Positions 16,439 through 27,491 of a stretch of 64,000 nt of DNA are shown here, piece after piece; position 1 is the stretch's first letter; every line of letters starts with the position of its first letter. The position numbers and the translations under genes were made by a program. The notes under the pieces were generated by a model. The model was not told where the DNA came from. It saw only the letters and a program-made list of their open reading frames with translations, and made no database searches. Location of the stretch: positions 67,001-131,000 of the forward strand of contig NZ_CP039268.1 of assembly GCF_009664085.1 (NCBI RefSeq), written 5' to 3'. The stretch is from Thermochromatium tepidum ATCC 43061. Lineage in GTDB: Bacteria; Pseudomonadota; Gammaproteobacteria; Chromatiales; Chromatiaceae.

Positions 16439-17812
16439 GTGGAACAGATAACCGCTTGGATCAACGTCTTGAACGGCTGGGTCTGGGGTCCGCCGATGTT
16501 GGTCCTGATCCTGGGGGTCGGTTTCTTTCTGATGATCGGGCTGCGACTGATGCCGCTCATCAAGCTCGGCTTCGGTTTCCGGATGCTCTGGCGCGGGCGC
16601 GTCGGGCAGGGCAAGGGCGACATTCCGCCTTATCAGGCGCTCATGACGGTGCTTTCGGCGACCGTCGGGACGGGCAATATCGCCGGTGTGGCCACGGCCA
16701 TCTTTCTCGGCGGACCGGGCGCGCTATTTTGGATGTGGTGCACGGCCCTGGTCGGCATGGCGACCAAGTATGCCGAGGCCGTGCTGGCGCTGCACTATCG
16801 CGAGGTCGATGGCAAGGGGAACCATCTCGGTGGCCCTATGTACTACATCAAGCTGGGACTGGGACGGAAATGGCTGTGGATGGCACTGGCCTTCGCCTTT
16901 TTCGGCCTACTGGCGGGCTTTGGCATCGGCAACACGGTGCAGGCCAACTCAGTGGCCCAGGCGATCCAGGACACCTTCGGCCTCTCACCCTGGGTCACGG
17001 GTGGAGTCATGGCGGTGTTCGCCGCCCTGGTGCTGCTCGGAGGCATCAAGCGCATCGGCGAGGTCGCGGCGGCGCTGGTTCCGCTGATGGCCCTCATCTA
17101 TGTCGGCGGCGGCTTGGTGGTGCTGGCGCTCAACAGCGCGCAGATCCTGCCAGCGCTCGAGCTGGTGTTCGTCCAGGCGTTCCATCCGACGGCGGCGACC
17201 GGCGGTTTCGCAGGGGCCACGGTGGCGGCGGCGATCCAATATGGCGTGGCGCGCGGCGTCTTTTCCAATGAGGCGGGTCTGGGGAGTGCCCCGATCGCCC
17301 ATGCCGCCGCCCAGTCGGACGATCCGGTCGCCCAGGGCGCCGTGGCCATGGTCGGTACCTTCATCGATACCCTGGTCATCTGCACCGTCACGGGTCTGGT
17401 CATCCTGACGACCGGGGTCTGGACTTCGGGTGCGACTGGGGCGGCACTCTCCACTCAGGCGTTCGAGAGTGCGCTTCCAGGGGTCGGTTCTTATATCGTC
17501 GCCATCGGTCTGGTGCTCTTTGCCTACACGACCACGCTCGGTTGGAGCGTCTATAGCGAACGTTGCGCCCAGTATCTATTCGGTGATCGCGCCGTTTTGC
17601 CGTTCCGGGTGCTCTGGGTATTGGCACTGCCAATCGGGGCCATCGTTGAGCTCAACTTCATCTGGCTGGTGGCCGACACCCTCAATGCGCTCATGGCCCT
17701 GCCCAACCTGGTGGCCTTGTTGCTGCTCAGCCCGGTCGTGTTTCGGCTCACGCGCGCGTATGTCAACTCCCCCGGTCTTCAGGCCGGGGCCTGTGAGAAC
17801 AGGCTCGGTTGA
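16439..17812 (+). CDS. Sodium:alanine symporter, AGCS family, with C-terminus encoded by an inserted element
   Basis: Inner-membrane Na+-coupled alanine/glycine transporter of the AGCS family, 457 residues and about eleven membrane segments. Signatures include SATVGTGNIAGVATAI, GGPMYYIKLGLG and FSNEAGLGSAPIAHAAA. It starts with GTG after GGGGGAA. From about residue 442 the reading frame enters the structured IS-type element that begins at 17762, so the last dozen or so residues (NSPGLQAGACENRLG) are encoded by element sequence and replace the native tail. The transport core is intact, so function may persist. Confidence 0.92.
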   Translation: MEQITAWINVLNGWVWGPPMLVLILGVGFFLMIGLRLMPLIKLGFGFRMLWRGRVGQGKGDIPPYQALMTVLSATVGTGNIAGVATAIFLGGPGALFWMWCTALVGMATKYAEAVLALHYREVDGKGNHLGGPMYYIKLGLGRKWLWMALAFAFFGLLAGFGIGNTVQANSVAQAIQDTFGLSPWVTGGVMAVFAALVLLGGIKRIGEVAAALVPLMALIYVGGGLVVLALNSAQILPALELVFVQAFHPTAATGGFAGATVAAAIQYGVARGVFSNEAGLGSAPIAHAAAQSDDPVAQGAVAMVGTFIDTLVICTVTGLVILTTGVWTSGATGAALSTQAFESALPGVGSYIVAIGLVLFAYTTTLGWSVYSERCAQYLFGDRAVLPFRVLWVLALPIGAIVELNFIWLVADTLNALMALPNLVALLLLSPVVFRLTRAYVNSPGLQAGACENRLG

Positions 17813-18190
17813 CCAGAGGATAGCGGTAAAAACCGCTCCATTTGCCACAGGTCGTTGAGACTCACCGGCAAAGGCCTCCTCAGTCTGCCGCCCTGAAAGG
17901 TCGGGATCATGCTGGTGATAAGGCAAAGCGCCGAGGGTTTCGATCGCCGCCGCAAGGCGGGGGCCGGTTGCAGACATCCCCGAGGGGTCGGGCCGCCAGG
18001 CCCCGACACCAGGCCCGTAAGGGCCTGTTTCGGGTACGCGCCGAGGTGCCCAAAGGAAAAAGACTGGCGTGCATGTCGGGCGCGCAGCGGTCCGCCAAAC
18101 CGGATCGTTCGACATCCAGACTTAGGTCGCAACCGTCCAGGGGTCTCCTACCGCCATTGCCGCGTCCTTCAACGTGCTGACGGCCATGAC
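17762..18190 (+). ncRNA. HEARO-like structured RNA (IscB omega RNA), orphan
   Basis: Extensive pairing is visible. GTCAAC (17762-17767) pairs with GTTGAC (17808-17813), enclosing hairpins CCCCGGTC/GGCCGGGG (17770-17789) and CCTGT/ACAGG (17790-17803). Then come AGCGGT/ACCGCT (17822-17837) and a long-range pair TCACCGGC (17862-17869) with GCTGGTGA (17911-17918). Further hairpins are CCGCC-GCAA-GGCGG (17947-17960), GTCGGG/CCCGAC (17987-18007) and CAGGCCC-GTAA-GGGCCTG (18010-18027). Segments such as CTGAAAGGTCGGGATCATGC and CCGAGGGTTTCGATCGC match my memory of the HEARO consensus. In IscB systems the guide is the sequence just 5' of the scaffold, here the end of the symporter gene. The 3' boundary is approximate. 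Confidence 0.6.
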
Positions 18191-18290
18191 GATTCGTTCA
18201 ACCTAAAACTGTAACGGAGGTCGCGAGATGGACGGCCTCACCGCGCTTCGCGCGGTGCGCTATCCTCCCCGTCCTTTAGGACGGGGTTTC
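17762..18290 (+). mobile_element. IS200/IS605-type relic: HEARO/omega RNA retained, iscB-like gene deleted
   Basis: About 530 bp between the symporter and mtnA have no convincing ORF and are full of hairpins. The left end is a closed domain (17762-17813). The right end holds two hairpins, CACCGCGC/GCGCGGTG (18239-18257) and CCCCGTCC/GGACGGGG (18267-18286). Between RNA and right end a good ribosome site GGAGG (about 18216) precedes an ATG at 18228 that reads only into the right end, as if the body of a gene had been removed. IscB elements have this order: RNA first, then ORF, then right-end hairpin. The family assignment is from memory of HEARO elements and needs a covariance search. Confidence 0.62.
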
Positions 18291-18303
18291 TCGCGCAAGA
18301 CAG

Positions 18304-19359
18304 ATGAAAACCACGCTGCCCACCGCACCTACGCCCGACGATGCCGTCTTCTGGCATGATGGGCGACTCTATCTGGCCGATCAGCGCATCCTGCCTGAGC
18401 GCGCCGAGTTCCTGATCTATGACCGGGCCGCCGAGGTCGCCACAGCCATCCGCGACATGGTGGTGCGCGGTGCGCCGGCGATCGGTATAGCCGCGGCCTA
18501 TGGTGTGGCCCTGGCCGGACGCGAGGCCTACAGCAACGCGGGCACGAACTGGAAGCAGGCGATCGAGCCCGATCTGGAACGCCTCGCCGCCTCGCGTCCG
18601 ACCGCCGTCAATCTGTTCTGGGCGATCCGGCGCATGCGCGATCTGATCGAGCGGCTGGATGCGAGTGATCCGACCCAGGCCCTGTTCGATGAGGCGCACG
18701 CCATCCATGAAGAAGACCGCGCCGCCAATCACCGCATTGGCGAGCTGGGCGCCGAACTCATCACCGAACCGACCGAGATCATCACCCATTGCAACGCCGG
18801 GGCACTCGCCACCGGCGGCTATGGCACTGCGCTCGGCGTGGTGCGCAGTGCCTATGCCGCCGGCAAGATCCGCCGCGTCTATGCCGATGAGACCCGCCCC
18901 TGGATGCAGGGTGCGCGCCTGACCGCCTGGGAGCTGATGCAGGACGGTATCCCGGTCACGCTCCAGGCCGACTGCGCGGCCGCAAGCCTCATGGCTACGG
19001 GTCGGATCGGCTGGGTGATCGTGGGTGCCGACCGGATCGCCGCCAATGGCGATGTCGCCAACAAGATCGGCACCTATGGGTTGGCGATCATGGCCAGGTA
19101 TCACGGCGTCCGGTTCATGGTCGCGGCGCCGACCTCGACCATCGACCTGGCCCTCGCCTCGGGCGCCGAGATCCCGATCGAGGAGCGCGACCCCGATGAA
19201 TTGCTCGGCTGCGGCGGACGGCGCATCGCCCCGGCCGGCTGCATGGCGCGCAATCCGGTGTTCGACGTCACCCCGGCGGCGCTGGTCGATGCCCTCGTCA
19301 CCGAGTGCGGCGTGGTGCTGAATCCCACCACCGAGAAGCTGCGCGCGCTGATGGGGTGA
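18304..19359 (+). CDS. mtnA: S-methyl-5-thioribose-1-phosphate isomerase
   Basis: MtnA isomerises methylthioribose 1-phosphate to methylthioribulose 1-phosphate in methionine salvage. The 351 residues contain [33 protein letters not shown] with the catalytic cysteine, and [21 protein letters not shown] with the catalytic aspartate. The ATG at 18304 is only 17 bases past the right-end hairpin of the upstream relic, and no strong ribosome site is seen, so the native leader seems to have been displaced. No other mtn genes are in the window. Confidence 0.96.
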   Translation: MKTTLPTAPTPDDAVFWHDGRLYLADQRILPERAEFLIYDRAAEVATAIRDMVVRGAPAIGIAAAYGVALAGREAYSNAGTNWKQAIEPDLERLAASRPTAVNLFWAIRRMRDLIERLDASDPTQALFDEAHAIHEEDRAANHRIGELGAELITEPTEIITHCNAGALATGGYGTALGVVRSAYAAGKIRRVYADETRPWMQGARLTAWELMQDGIPVTLQADCAAASLMATGRIGWVIVGADRIAANGDVANKIGTYGLAIMARYHGVRFMVAAPTSTIDLALASGAEIPIEERDPDELLGCGGRRIAPAGCMARNPVFDVTPAALVDALVTECGVVLNPTTEKLRALMG

Positions 19360-19396
19360 AATCTCCATCCGACCAGATTAAAGGAGACCACTCGCC

Positions 19397-20479
19397 ATGG
19401 CCTGTTCACGTTGTCAGACGCTTCCGCTCTCGGTCGAGACGCGCGGCACCCTGTTGCTGACCGGGGCGGTGCGTGAGCTCATCGACATCCTGATCGGCTT
19501 TCTGGAGGTCGAGGGTCTGGCCTTCGAGGACGCCGGTCTAGAGGTGCGCCTGCCTGACTCCAATCTGTTTGAATTCCTGCAACGGGTGCGCGCGACCCAG
19601 GCCTTCAATGCACTCGAACGGCGCGGCATCTCGGCGCTGCTGCTGGAGCCGGGCGAGACCCTGAGTTTCCACGCCTTCACCCGCGCCCGCACCCTGGAGC
19701 AGTGGCTGGGTCTGATCGATGCCTGTGGTCTGATCGAGATCCTCGAGGCCCAGCGCTTCGTCTCCTGGTTTCAGCCGATCCTGGCGGCGACCGATGGGGC
19801 CGTGATCGGTCATGAGGCGTTGCTGCGCGGTCAGCGGCCCGACGGCACCCTGATGTTCCCCGGCGAGATCTTTTCGCTCGCCGGCGACAATGACCTGCTG
19901 TTCCAGGTGGACCGCCAGGCGCGCGAGTCGGCCCTGCGCTGTGCAGCGTCCGTGGGACTTCAGGGGCAACTCTTCGTCAATTTCGTCCCGACGGCGATCT
20001 ATGATCCGGCGCACTGTCTGCAAAGCACGGTCGGCTGGGCGCGCAGGCTCGGTTTCGATCCAGGGCGACTGGTGTTCGAGGTGGTCGAGACCGAACGGGT
20101 CGGAGACCTCGATCACCTCAAGTGCATCCTGGATTTCTACCGCGACGCCGGTTACCGGGTCGCGCTCGACGACATGGGCAGCGGCTATGCCTCGCTCAAT
20201 CTGCTCGCCACACTCAAGCCCGACATCATCAAGATCGACCTGGAGATCGTGCGCGGGATCGACGCCGATCCCCAGCGCCAGTCGGTATTCCGGGCCCTGG
20301 TCGGCATCGCGCGCGATCTCGGGATCCAGGTGCTGGCCGAAGGGATCGAGACCCAGGCCGAGCTGGCCTATGTGATAGCGGAGGGCGCCGATCTGGTACA
20401 GGGTTATCTGTTCGCCCGGCCCGCGCCCCAGCCACACGAGCCGCAATGGTCTGAGTTCTGGGGGAGCGATCGGCGGTAG
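19397..20479 (+). CDS. EAL-domain cyclic-di-GMP phosphodiesterase with N-terminal CxxC domain
   Basis: The C-terminal EAL domain (about residues 120-350) hydrolyses c-di-GMP to pGpG. Catalytic features are intact: EALLRG (140-145), NFVPTAIY, the EVVETE glutamate, DDMGSGYA, KIDLEIV, EGIETQAEL and the terminal QGYLFARP. The first 115 residues form an unrecognised domain that begins MACSRCQ; the CxxC could bind metal or sense redox state. No GGDEF domain or membrane segment is present. It stands 37 bp after mtnA on the same strand and may share a transcript. Confidence 0.9.
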   Translation: MACSRCQTLPLSVETRGTLLLTGAVRELIDILIGFLEVEGLAFEDAGLEVRLPDSNLFEFLQRVRATQAFNALERRGISALLLEPGETLSFHAFTRARTLEQWLGLIDACGLIEILEAQRFVSWFQPILAATDGAVIGHEALLRGQRPDGTLMFPGEIFSLAGDNDLLFQVDRQARESALRCAASVGLQGQLFVNFVPTAIYDPAHCLQSTVGWARRLGFDPGRLVFEVVETERVGDLDHLKCILDFYRDAGYRVALDDMGSGYASLNLLATLKPDIIKIDLEIVRGIDADPQRQSVFRALVGIARDLGIQVLAEGIETQAELAYVIAEGADLVQGYLFARPAPQPHEPQWSEFWGSDRR

Positions 20480-20646
20480 ACCACCGGGTCTGTCGAGGCC
20501 GGGTTTCAGCCGAGTAGCGACGGATACCGCCCTTATAAACGCGGTCCAGCCCCACGATCGTGTTAGAATCGCACGGTTAAACATCTAGCCCGCGCGGTCA
20601 CGCGCCCGCCCCCTGCCGCGCGCCTCAGAGTCGGTTCATCACGCCC

Positions 20647-23235
<2,589 letters not shown>

Positions 23236-23257
23236 ACGGTCGTTGAAATAGATTAGG

Positions 23258-23318
23258 ATTTACAGGATTTCTCAAGATGGACAGGCTTCAATAGCCATGC
23301 CTTAAAAACCCTGTAAAT
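23258..23318. repeat. Long-range inverted repeat between gyrA and serC
   Basis: ATTTACAGG (23258-23266) and CCTGTAAAT (23310-23318) are perfect 9-bp inverted arms separated by 43 bases. The left arm lies in a degenerate direct-repeat context (GGATTTACAGGATTTCTCAAGA) of a kind seen scattered in other proteobacterial genomes. It could form an mRNA stem after gyrA or be a relic repeat. No T-run terminator is seen. Confidence 0.4.
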
Positions 23319-23374
23319 TTTGACTACTTTGCCGTTTTTAACAACGCAATACTCAATTGATGGGGAATGTCAGA

Positions 23375-24457
23375 ATGGCTCGCGTCTATAACTTCAGTGC
23401 CGGTCCTGCGATGCTGCCCGAGGCGGTCTTAGCCCAGGCCCGCGACGAGATGCTCGATTGGCAGGGCAGCGGCATGTGCGTGGCCGAGATGAGTCATCGC
23501 GGCAAGGAGTTTATGTCCATCGCCGCCGAGGCCGAGGCCGATCTGCGCGAGCTGCTTGCGATCCCGGCCAATTACAAGGTGTTGTTTCTGCAGGGCGGCG
23601 CCTCGCTCCAGTTCGCCATGGTACCCATGAACCTGCTGCGCGGGGCCAAGGGCGCAGACTACATCAACACCGGCTCCTGGTCGAAGAAGGCCATCGCTGA
23701 GGCGCGCCGCTATGGCGACGTGAATGTCGCTGCGAGCACCGAGTCGAGCCGGTTCACCCGCGTGCCGGCCCAGGGCGAGCTGAACCTGAGCGCCGATGCC
23801 GCCTATGTCCACTACACGCCGAATGAGACCATCGAGGGGGTCGAGTTCCCCTATGTGCCGGAGACCGGAGACACGCCGCTGGTCGCCGACATGTCCTCGA
23901 CCCTCCTGTCGCGTCCGATCGATGTCTCCAGGTTCGGGCTGATCTATGCCGGGGCGCAGAAGAACATCGGTCCGGCAGGACTGACCCTCGTCATCGTGCG
24001 CGAGGACCTGATCGGCCAGACGCTGCCCGGCACACCGACCATGCTCGATTACAAGACCCACGCCGACAACGACTCCATGTACAACACCCCGCCCACCTAT
24101 GCCTGGTATCTGGCAGGACTGGTGTTCAAGTGGCTGAAGGGGCAGGGCGGTCTGGCGGCGATGGCCGAGATCAATGCGCGCAAGGCCAAGAAGCTCTATG
24201 ACGCCATCGATGCGTCCGGCTTCTATGCCAATCCGGTCGAGCCGAGCGCACGGTCGTGGATGAACGTGCCCTTCACCCTGGCCAATCCCGAGCTGGACGA
24301 GTCCTTTCTCAGGGAGGCCAAGGCGGCGGGCCTGACCACGCTCAAGGGGCATCGCTCGGTCGGCGGGATGCGGGCAAGCCTCTACAACGCCATGCCTGAG
24401 GCCGGGGTGGATGCACTGGTGGCCTTCATGCAGGCGTTCGAGCGCCGCTACGGCTGA
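23375..24457 (+). CDS. serC: Phosphoserine aminotransferase
   Basis: PLP enzyme that converts 3-phosphohydroxypyruvate to phosphoserine in serine synthesis and acts in pyridoxine synthesis. Visible are [24 protein letters not shown], the Lys-containing [20 protein letters not shown] and [12 protein letters not shown]. The ATG at 23375 is preceded by GGGGAA and begins [11 protein letters not shown], the family start; upstream in-frame codons at 23357 and 23360 are rejected. About 360 residues is normal for the family. Confidence 0.98.
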   Translation: MARVYNFSAGPAMLPEAVLAQARDEMLDWQGSGMCVAEMSHRGKEFMSIAAEAEADLRELLAIPANYKVLFLQGGASLQFAMVPMNLLRGAKGADYINTGSWSKKAIAEARRYGDVNVAASTESSRFTRVPAQGELNLSADAAYVHYTPNETIEGVEFPYVPETGDTPLVADMSSTLLSRPIDVSRFGLIYAGAQKNIGPAGLTLVIVREDLIGQTLPGTPTMLDYKTHADNDSMYNTPPTYAWYLAGLVFKWLKGQGGLAAMAEINARKAKKLYDAIDASGFYANPVEPSARSWMNVPFTLANPELDESFLREAKAAGLTTLKGHRSVGGMRASLYNAMPEAGVDALVAFMQAFERRYG

Positions 24458-24645
24458 GGGTGGCGACAATTTTCGAGTCAAGTCCGTCAACGCAGCCGTG
24501 CTGGCGCACGATCGCGACCCAGATGGACCTTGGGTAAGACAGTTGTGGTAGGCGAATGCGATCTGGCTCTGGCCAACACCTCAATGATCTGGCGGGGATG
24601 CGCATCGAGCAGGCAAAAACCTTCAAAAGGGCAGGTCAATTTTAG

Positions 24646-25095
24646 ATGAACTCGAAAAAACGAACAGGTATCAAAGAAGCGATTCAAGCCCTCTTGGTCT
24701 TGGTGGCGACGGGCCTGCTGTCGTCGCTGCCCGCCCAGGCTCAACTCGGCGGTCCGCCCGAACCGAGGTACGACGATTGGCTCGGTCGTCAGGCCGCGGC
24801 TATTCAACGCGGCATCGATTCGGGCGAGCTGACGCGCCGTGAGGGCCGGGCGCTGAGACGTGAGCAGGACGAGGCGCGACAATTCATGCGTGACCTACGC
24901 CATGATGGCTATCCGCCGCATGAGGCGCATCGCCTGATCGAGCGACGTCTGGGGCGTTTGGATCGGCGTATCCGCGATCTGTCGAACAACAACGAGGTGG
25001 CGCCGCATTATCGTGAACCCCCGCCACCCTATGATGGCCGGCCTGAACCGCCGCCCCCGGGCTATGACGGTCGCCGTGGTCCTCCGCCGCTTTGA
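24646..25095 (+). CDS. Secreted Arg-rich protein with Pro/Tyr/Gly tail, unknown
   Basis: A 149-residue exported protein with a signal peptide cleaved near PAQA. The middle (about 40-110) is highly charged and helical, with many Arg and Glu residues (LTRREGRALRREQDEARQF). The C-terminal 35 residues are a low-complexity tail with repeats of the type PPPYDGRPE and PPPPGYDGR. No family is recognised. It converges on the DUF1134-like gene. The 190 bp upstream show nothing notable. Confidence 0.7.
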   Translation: MNSKKRTGIKEAIQALLVLVATGLLSSLPAQAQLGGPPEPRYDDWLGRQAAAIQRGIDSGELTRREGRALRREQDEARQFMRDLRHDGYPPHEAHRLIERRLGRLDRRIRDLSNNNEVAPHYREPPPPYDGRPEPPPPGYDGRRGPPPL

Positions 25096-25126
25096 TCAGA
25101 GCGTCCAGCACGCCACGGATGGCGAC

Positions 25127-25798
25127 TCAGAAGGGGTTGTAATGGGCGCGCTCGGTGAAATCCATGTAGCCCGCGCTCACGCCTTGGCGCCAACCGACCC
25201 CGAGACGGATGGGTGCAATGACGGTATCGCCCGATTGCAGATAGTTCACGCCCACGCCGCCGACGAAGTAGAGGCTCCCCTCGACGCCGGGAAAACGCCG
25301 GAACAGATACTCCTCGCTTGGCAGTCGATAGACGAGGATGAAGACCTTGGCGACGTTGACCCCAAGATCCAGACCGATTGAGGGGCCTTGCCAGAAGACG
25401 GGTCGATTCTGAATCCGGCGGGTACTCAGCACGCCGCGCCCATAACGCAATCCCACGCCGAATGCCGCCCCGAACTCCTCGCCGGCGATATAGCCGTTGG
25501 GTTCGCCCTGGTCGCGAAAGATCCTCTGCACCGCCAGTGCCAGGTTCTCGGCCCCCTGACCGAAAAAGGACTCCACCCTGGTCAGGATCTCCTGCTCATT
25601 GTAGGTGTCTTGGCTGCCCTGATAGGCGGAAGACGCCTCACTCTGGTAGCCTCCTCGAGAGGTCCCTGGAGCCGGCGGCTGATACCCGCCCTGGTCAGGG
25701 TACCCGCGCTCGTCGAGCGGATAGGCGGACTGTGCCTGAACGTTCAGGGCATAGGTCATCATCCAGAGCAATCCGACTGCAATCAGTCGTGTCATCAT
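25127..25798 (-). CDS. Secreted DUF1134/EipA-like protein
   Basis: Exported 223-residue protein. After the signal peptide (ending near VQA) comes a Gly/Tyr/Pro/Ser/Gln-rich segment (about 25-65). Then a domain from about 66 contains YNEQEILTRVESFFGQGAE, PNGYIAGEEFGAAFGVGLRYG and a glycine-rich beta region ending in YMDFTERAHYNPF. This domain matches DUF1134, related to the envelope-integrity protein EipA of alphaproteobacteria. Location is probably periplasmic. The Gly/Tyr-rich linker resembles the tail of the neighbouring secreted protein. Confidence 0.8.
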   Translation of the reverse strand: MMTRLIAVGLLWMMTYALNVQAQSAYPLDERGYPDQGGYQPPAPGTSRGGYQSEASSAYQGSQDTYNEQEILTRVESFFGQGAENLALAVQRIFRDQGEPNGYIAGEEFGAAFGVGLRYGRGVLSTRRIQNRPVFWQGPSIGLDLGVNVAKVFILVYRLPSEEYLFRRFPGVEGSLYFVGGVGVNYLQSGDTVIAPIRLGVGWRQGVSAGYMDFTERAHYNPF

Positions 25799-25969
25799 GC
25801 CCCCTTGGTCTCGGTGGCTCGGTGGCCGTGGATTGGGTTCTTCGTGCGACCAAGTCTAGGTGTCTGGGTCCGGAGCGGCAAGCGAAGTCGGATGGGGCGG
25901 GTTTTTGCAACCGGCTTTGGTAGACTCCGCATCTAGCCCAAGCCCGTCCAACCGGAGCACTTGATCATC

Positions 25970-27484
25970 ATGCACCGCACCAGCGGCCTTCTGCTTCATC
26001 CGACCTCGCTGCCGAGTCCCCATGGCATCGGTGATCTGGGTCCGAGTGCCCGTCAGTTCATCGATTTCCTTGCCGCGGCCGGTCAGGGGCTGTGGCAGAT
26101 GCTGCCACTGGGTCCGACTGGTTATCGCGACTCGCCCTATCAATGTCTCTCGGCCTTTGCCGGCAATGCCTTGCTGATCAGTCCAGACGAACTTCTGAGG
26201 CTTGGCTGGTTGCAGGACTCGGATCTAGAGGGGCGACCGGACTTTCCCCAAGAGCAGGTCGATTTCGGGTCTGTCGCGCCCTGGAAGTCCCGGCTGTTGG
26301 AATCGGCCTGGATGGGATTCGTCGAGCGCGCAAGCGAAGGCGACCGTGCCTGGTATGCGCATTTCTGCGAGCGCGAGGCCTTTTGGCTCGACGACTATGC
26401 CCTCTATCACGCGCTCAAGACCCAGCATGAACTGCGTCCCTGGACTGACTGGGAGCCAGCCCTCGCCCAGCGCGATCCGGTTGCGCTGGCCGAATGGTCC
26501 GAGCGTCACCGCGACGCGATCGAACTCCAGCGGTTTATCCAATATGTCTTCCATCGTCAGTGGTCGGCATTGCGCGACTATGCGCGCGCGCGCGGCGTGC
26601 GTCTGATCGGCGATATCCCGATCTTTGTCGCCCACGATTCCAGCGAGGTCTGGACCCATCCCGAGTGGTTCGAGCTCGACGAGAGGGGGAATCCGACCGT
26701 GATCGCCGGGGTGCCACCGGATTATTTCAGCACCACCGGACAGCGCTGGGGCAATCCGCTCTATCGCTGGCCGGTACTGGCCGCCGACGGCTATCGTTTT
26801 TGGGTCGAACGTCTGCGCCGGGCGCTGGAACTGGTCGATCTGGTGCGCATCGATCATTTCCGTGGCTTTGCCGGGTATTGGGAGATCCCGGCGAGCGAGG
26901 AGACGGCGATCAATGGGCGCTGGGTACCAGGTCCGGGACTGGAACTCTTCCAGGCCCTGCAGTCCGCCCTGGGCGAGAACCTACCACTGATCGCCGAGGA
27001 TCTTGGGGTCATCACCCCGGACGTCGAGTCCTTGCGCGACACCCTCGGGCTGCCTGGAATGGCGGTGCTGCAATTCGGCTTCGAGGATTTGGAGGATGGC
27101 TTTGGCGGTTCGTACTTCCTGCCGCACCATCATCGTCGGCAGCTGGCTGTGTATACAGGGACGCACGACAACAACACCTTGCTCGGCTGGTGGTCGGAGC
27201 GCACCGAGCCTCTGCGCGCTCAGGTGCTGGCCTATCTCAATAGCGACGGTCGGGCGGTCAACTGGGACTGCATCCGCGTTGCGCTCGGCTCGGTGGCCGA
27301 TCTGGCGATCTTTCCCATGCAGGATGTGCTGGACCTGGGTTCGGAAGCCTGCATGAACCGTCCGGGCACGACCGAGGGCAACTGGGTGTGGCGCTATCGC
27401 GCCGATCAGCTCGATCCGGCGGTGGCCGAGCGGCTGCTCAGGCTCAGTCGCCTCTATGGCCGTCGGCCCTATGAGCCGGGTTGA
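25970..27484 (+). CDS. malQ: 4-alpha-glucanotransferase (amylomaltase)
   Basis: GH77 enzyme that transfers alpha-1,4-glucan segments, used in glycogen and maltodextrin metabolism. The 504 residues contain LLHPTSLPSPHGIGDLG, the nucleophile region VRIDHFRGFAGYWEIPA, the acid/base IAEDLGVITPDV and TGTHDNNTLLGWW. The ATG at 25970 starts MHRTSGLLLHPTS; the in-frame TTG at 25961 is rejected. Purple sulfur bacteria store glycogen, so a glycogen role is likely. It ends 8 bp from the convergent methyltransferase. Confidence 0.97.
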   Translation: MHRTSGLLLHPTSLPSPHGIGDLGPSARQFIDFLAAAGQGLWQMLPLGPTGYRDSPYQCLSAFAGNALLISPDELLRLGWLQDSDLEGRPDFPQEQVDFGSVAPWKSRLLESAWMGFVERASEGDRAWYAHFCEREAFWLDDYALYHALKTQHELRPWTDWEPALAQRDPVALAEWSERHRDAIELQRFIQYVFHRQWSALRDYARARGVRLIGDIPIFVAHDSSEVWTHPEWFELDERGNPTVIAGVPPDYFSTTGQRWGNPLYRWPVLAADGYRFWVERLRRALELVDLVRIDHFRGFAGYWEIPASEETAINGRWVPGPGLELFQALQSALGENLPLIAEDLGVITPDVESLRDTLGLPGMAVLQFGFEDLEDGFGGSYFLPHHHRRQLAVYTGTHDNNTLLGWWSERTEPLRAQVLAYLNSDGRAVNWDCIRVALGSVADLAIFPMQDVLDLGSEACMNRPGTTEGNWVWRYRADQLDPAVAERLLRLSRLYGRRPYEPG

Positions 27485-27491
27485 TCTCCCG

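Noticed and set aside
17779-18180. Open frames on both strands inside the structured element
   Set aside because: They cross many stable hairpins, lack ribosome sites and show no similarity to transposases or IscB; RNA structure explains the sequence better.
18238-19368. A 376-residue minus-strand frame opposite mtnA
   Set aside because: mtnA has all catalytic motifs on the plus strand; the reverse frame has none.
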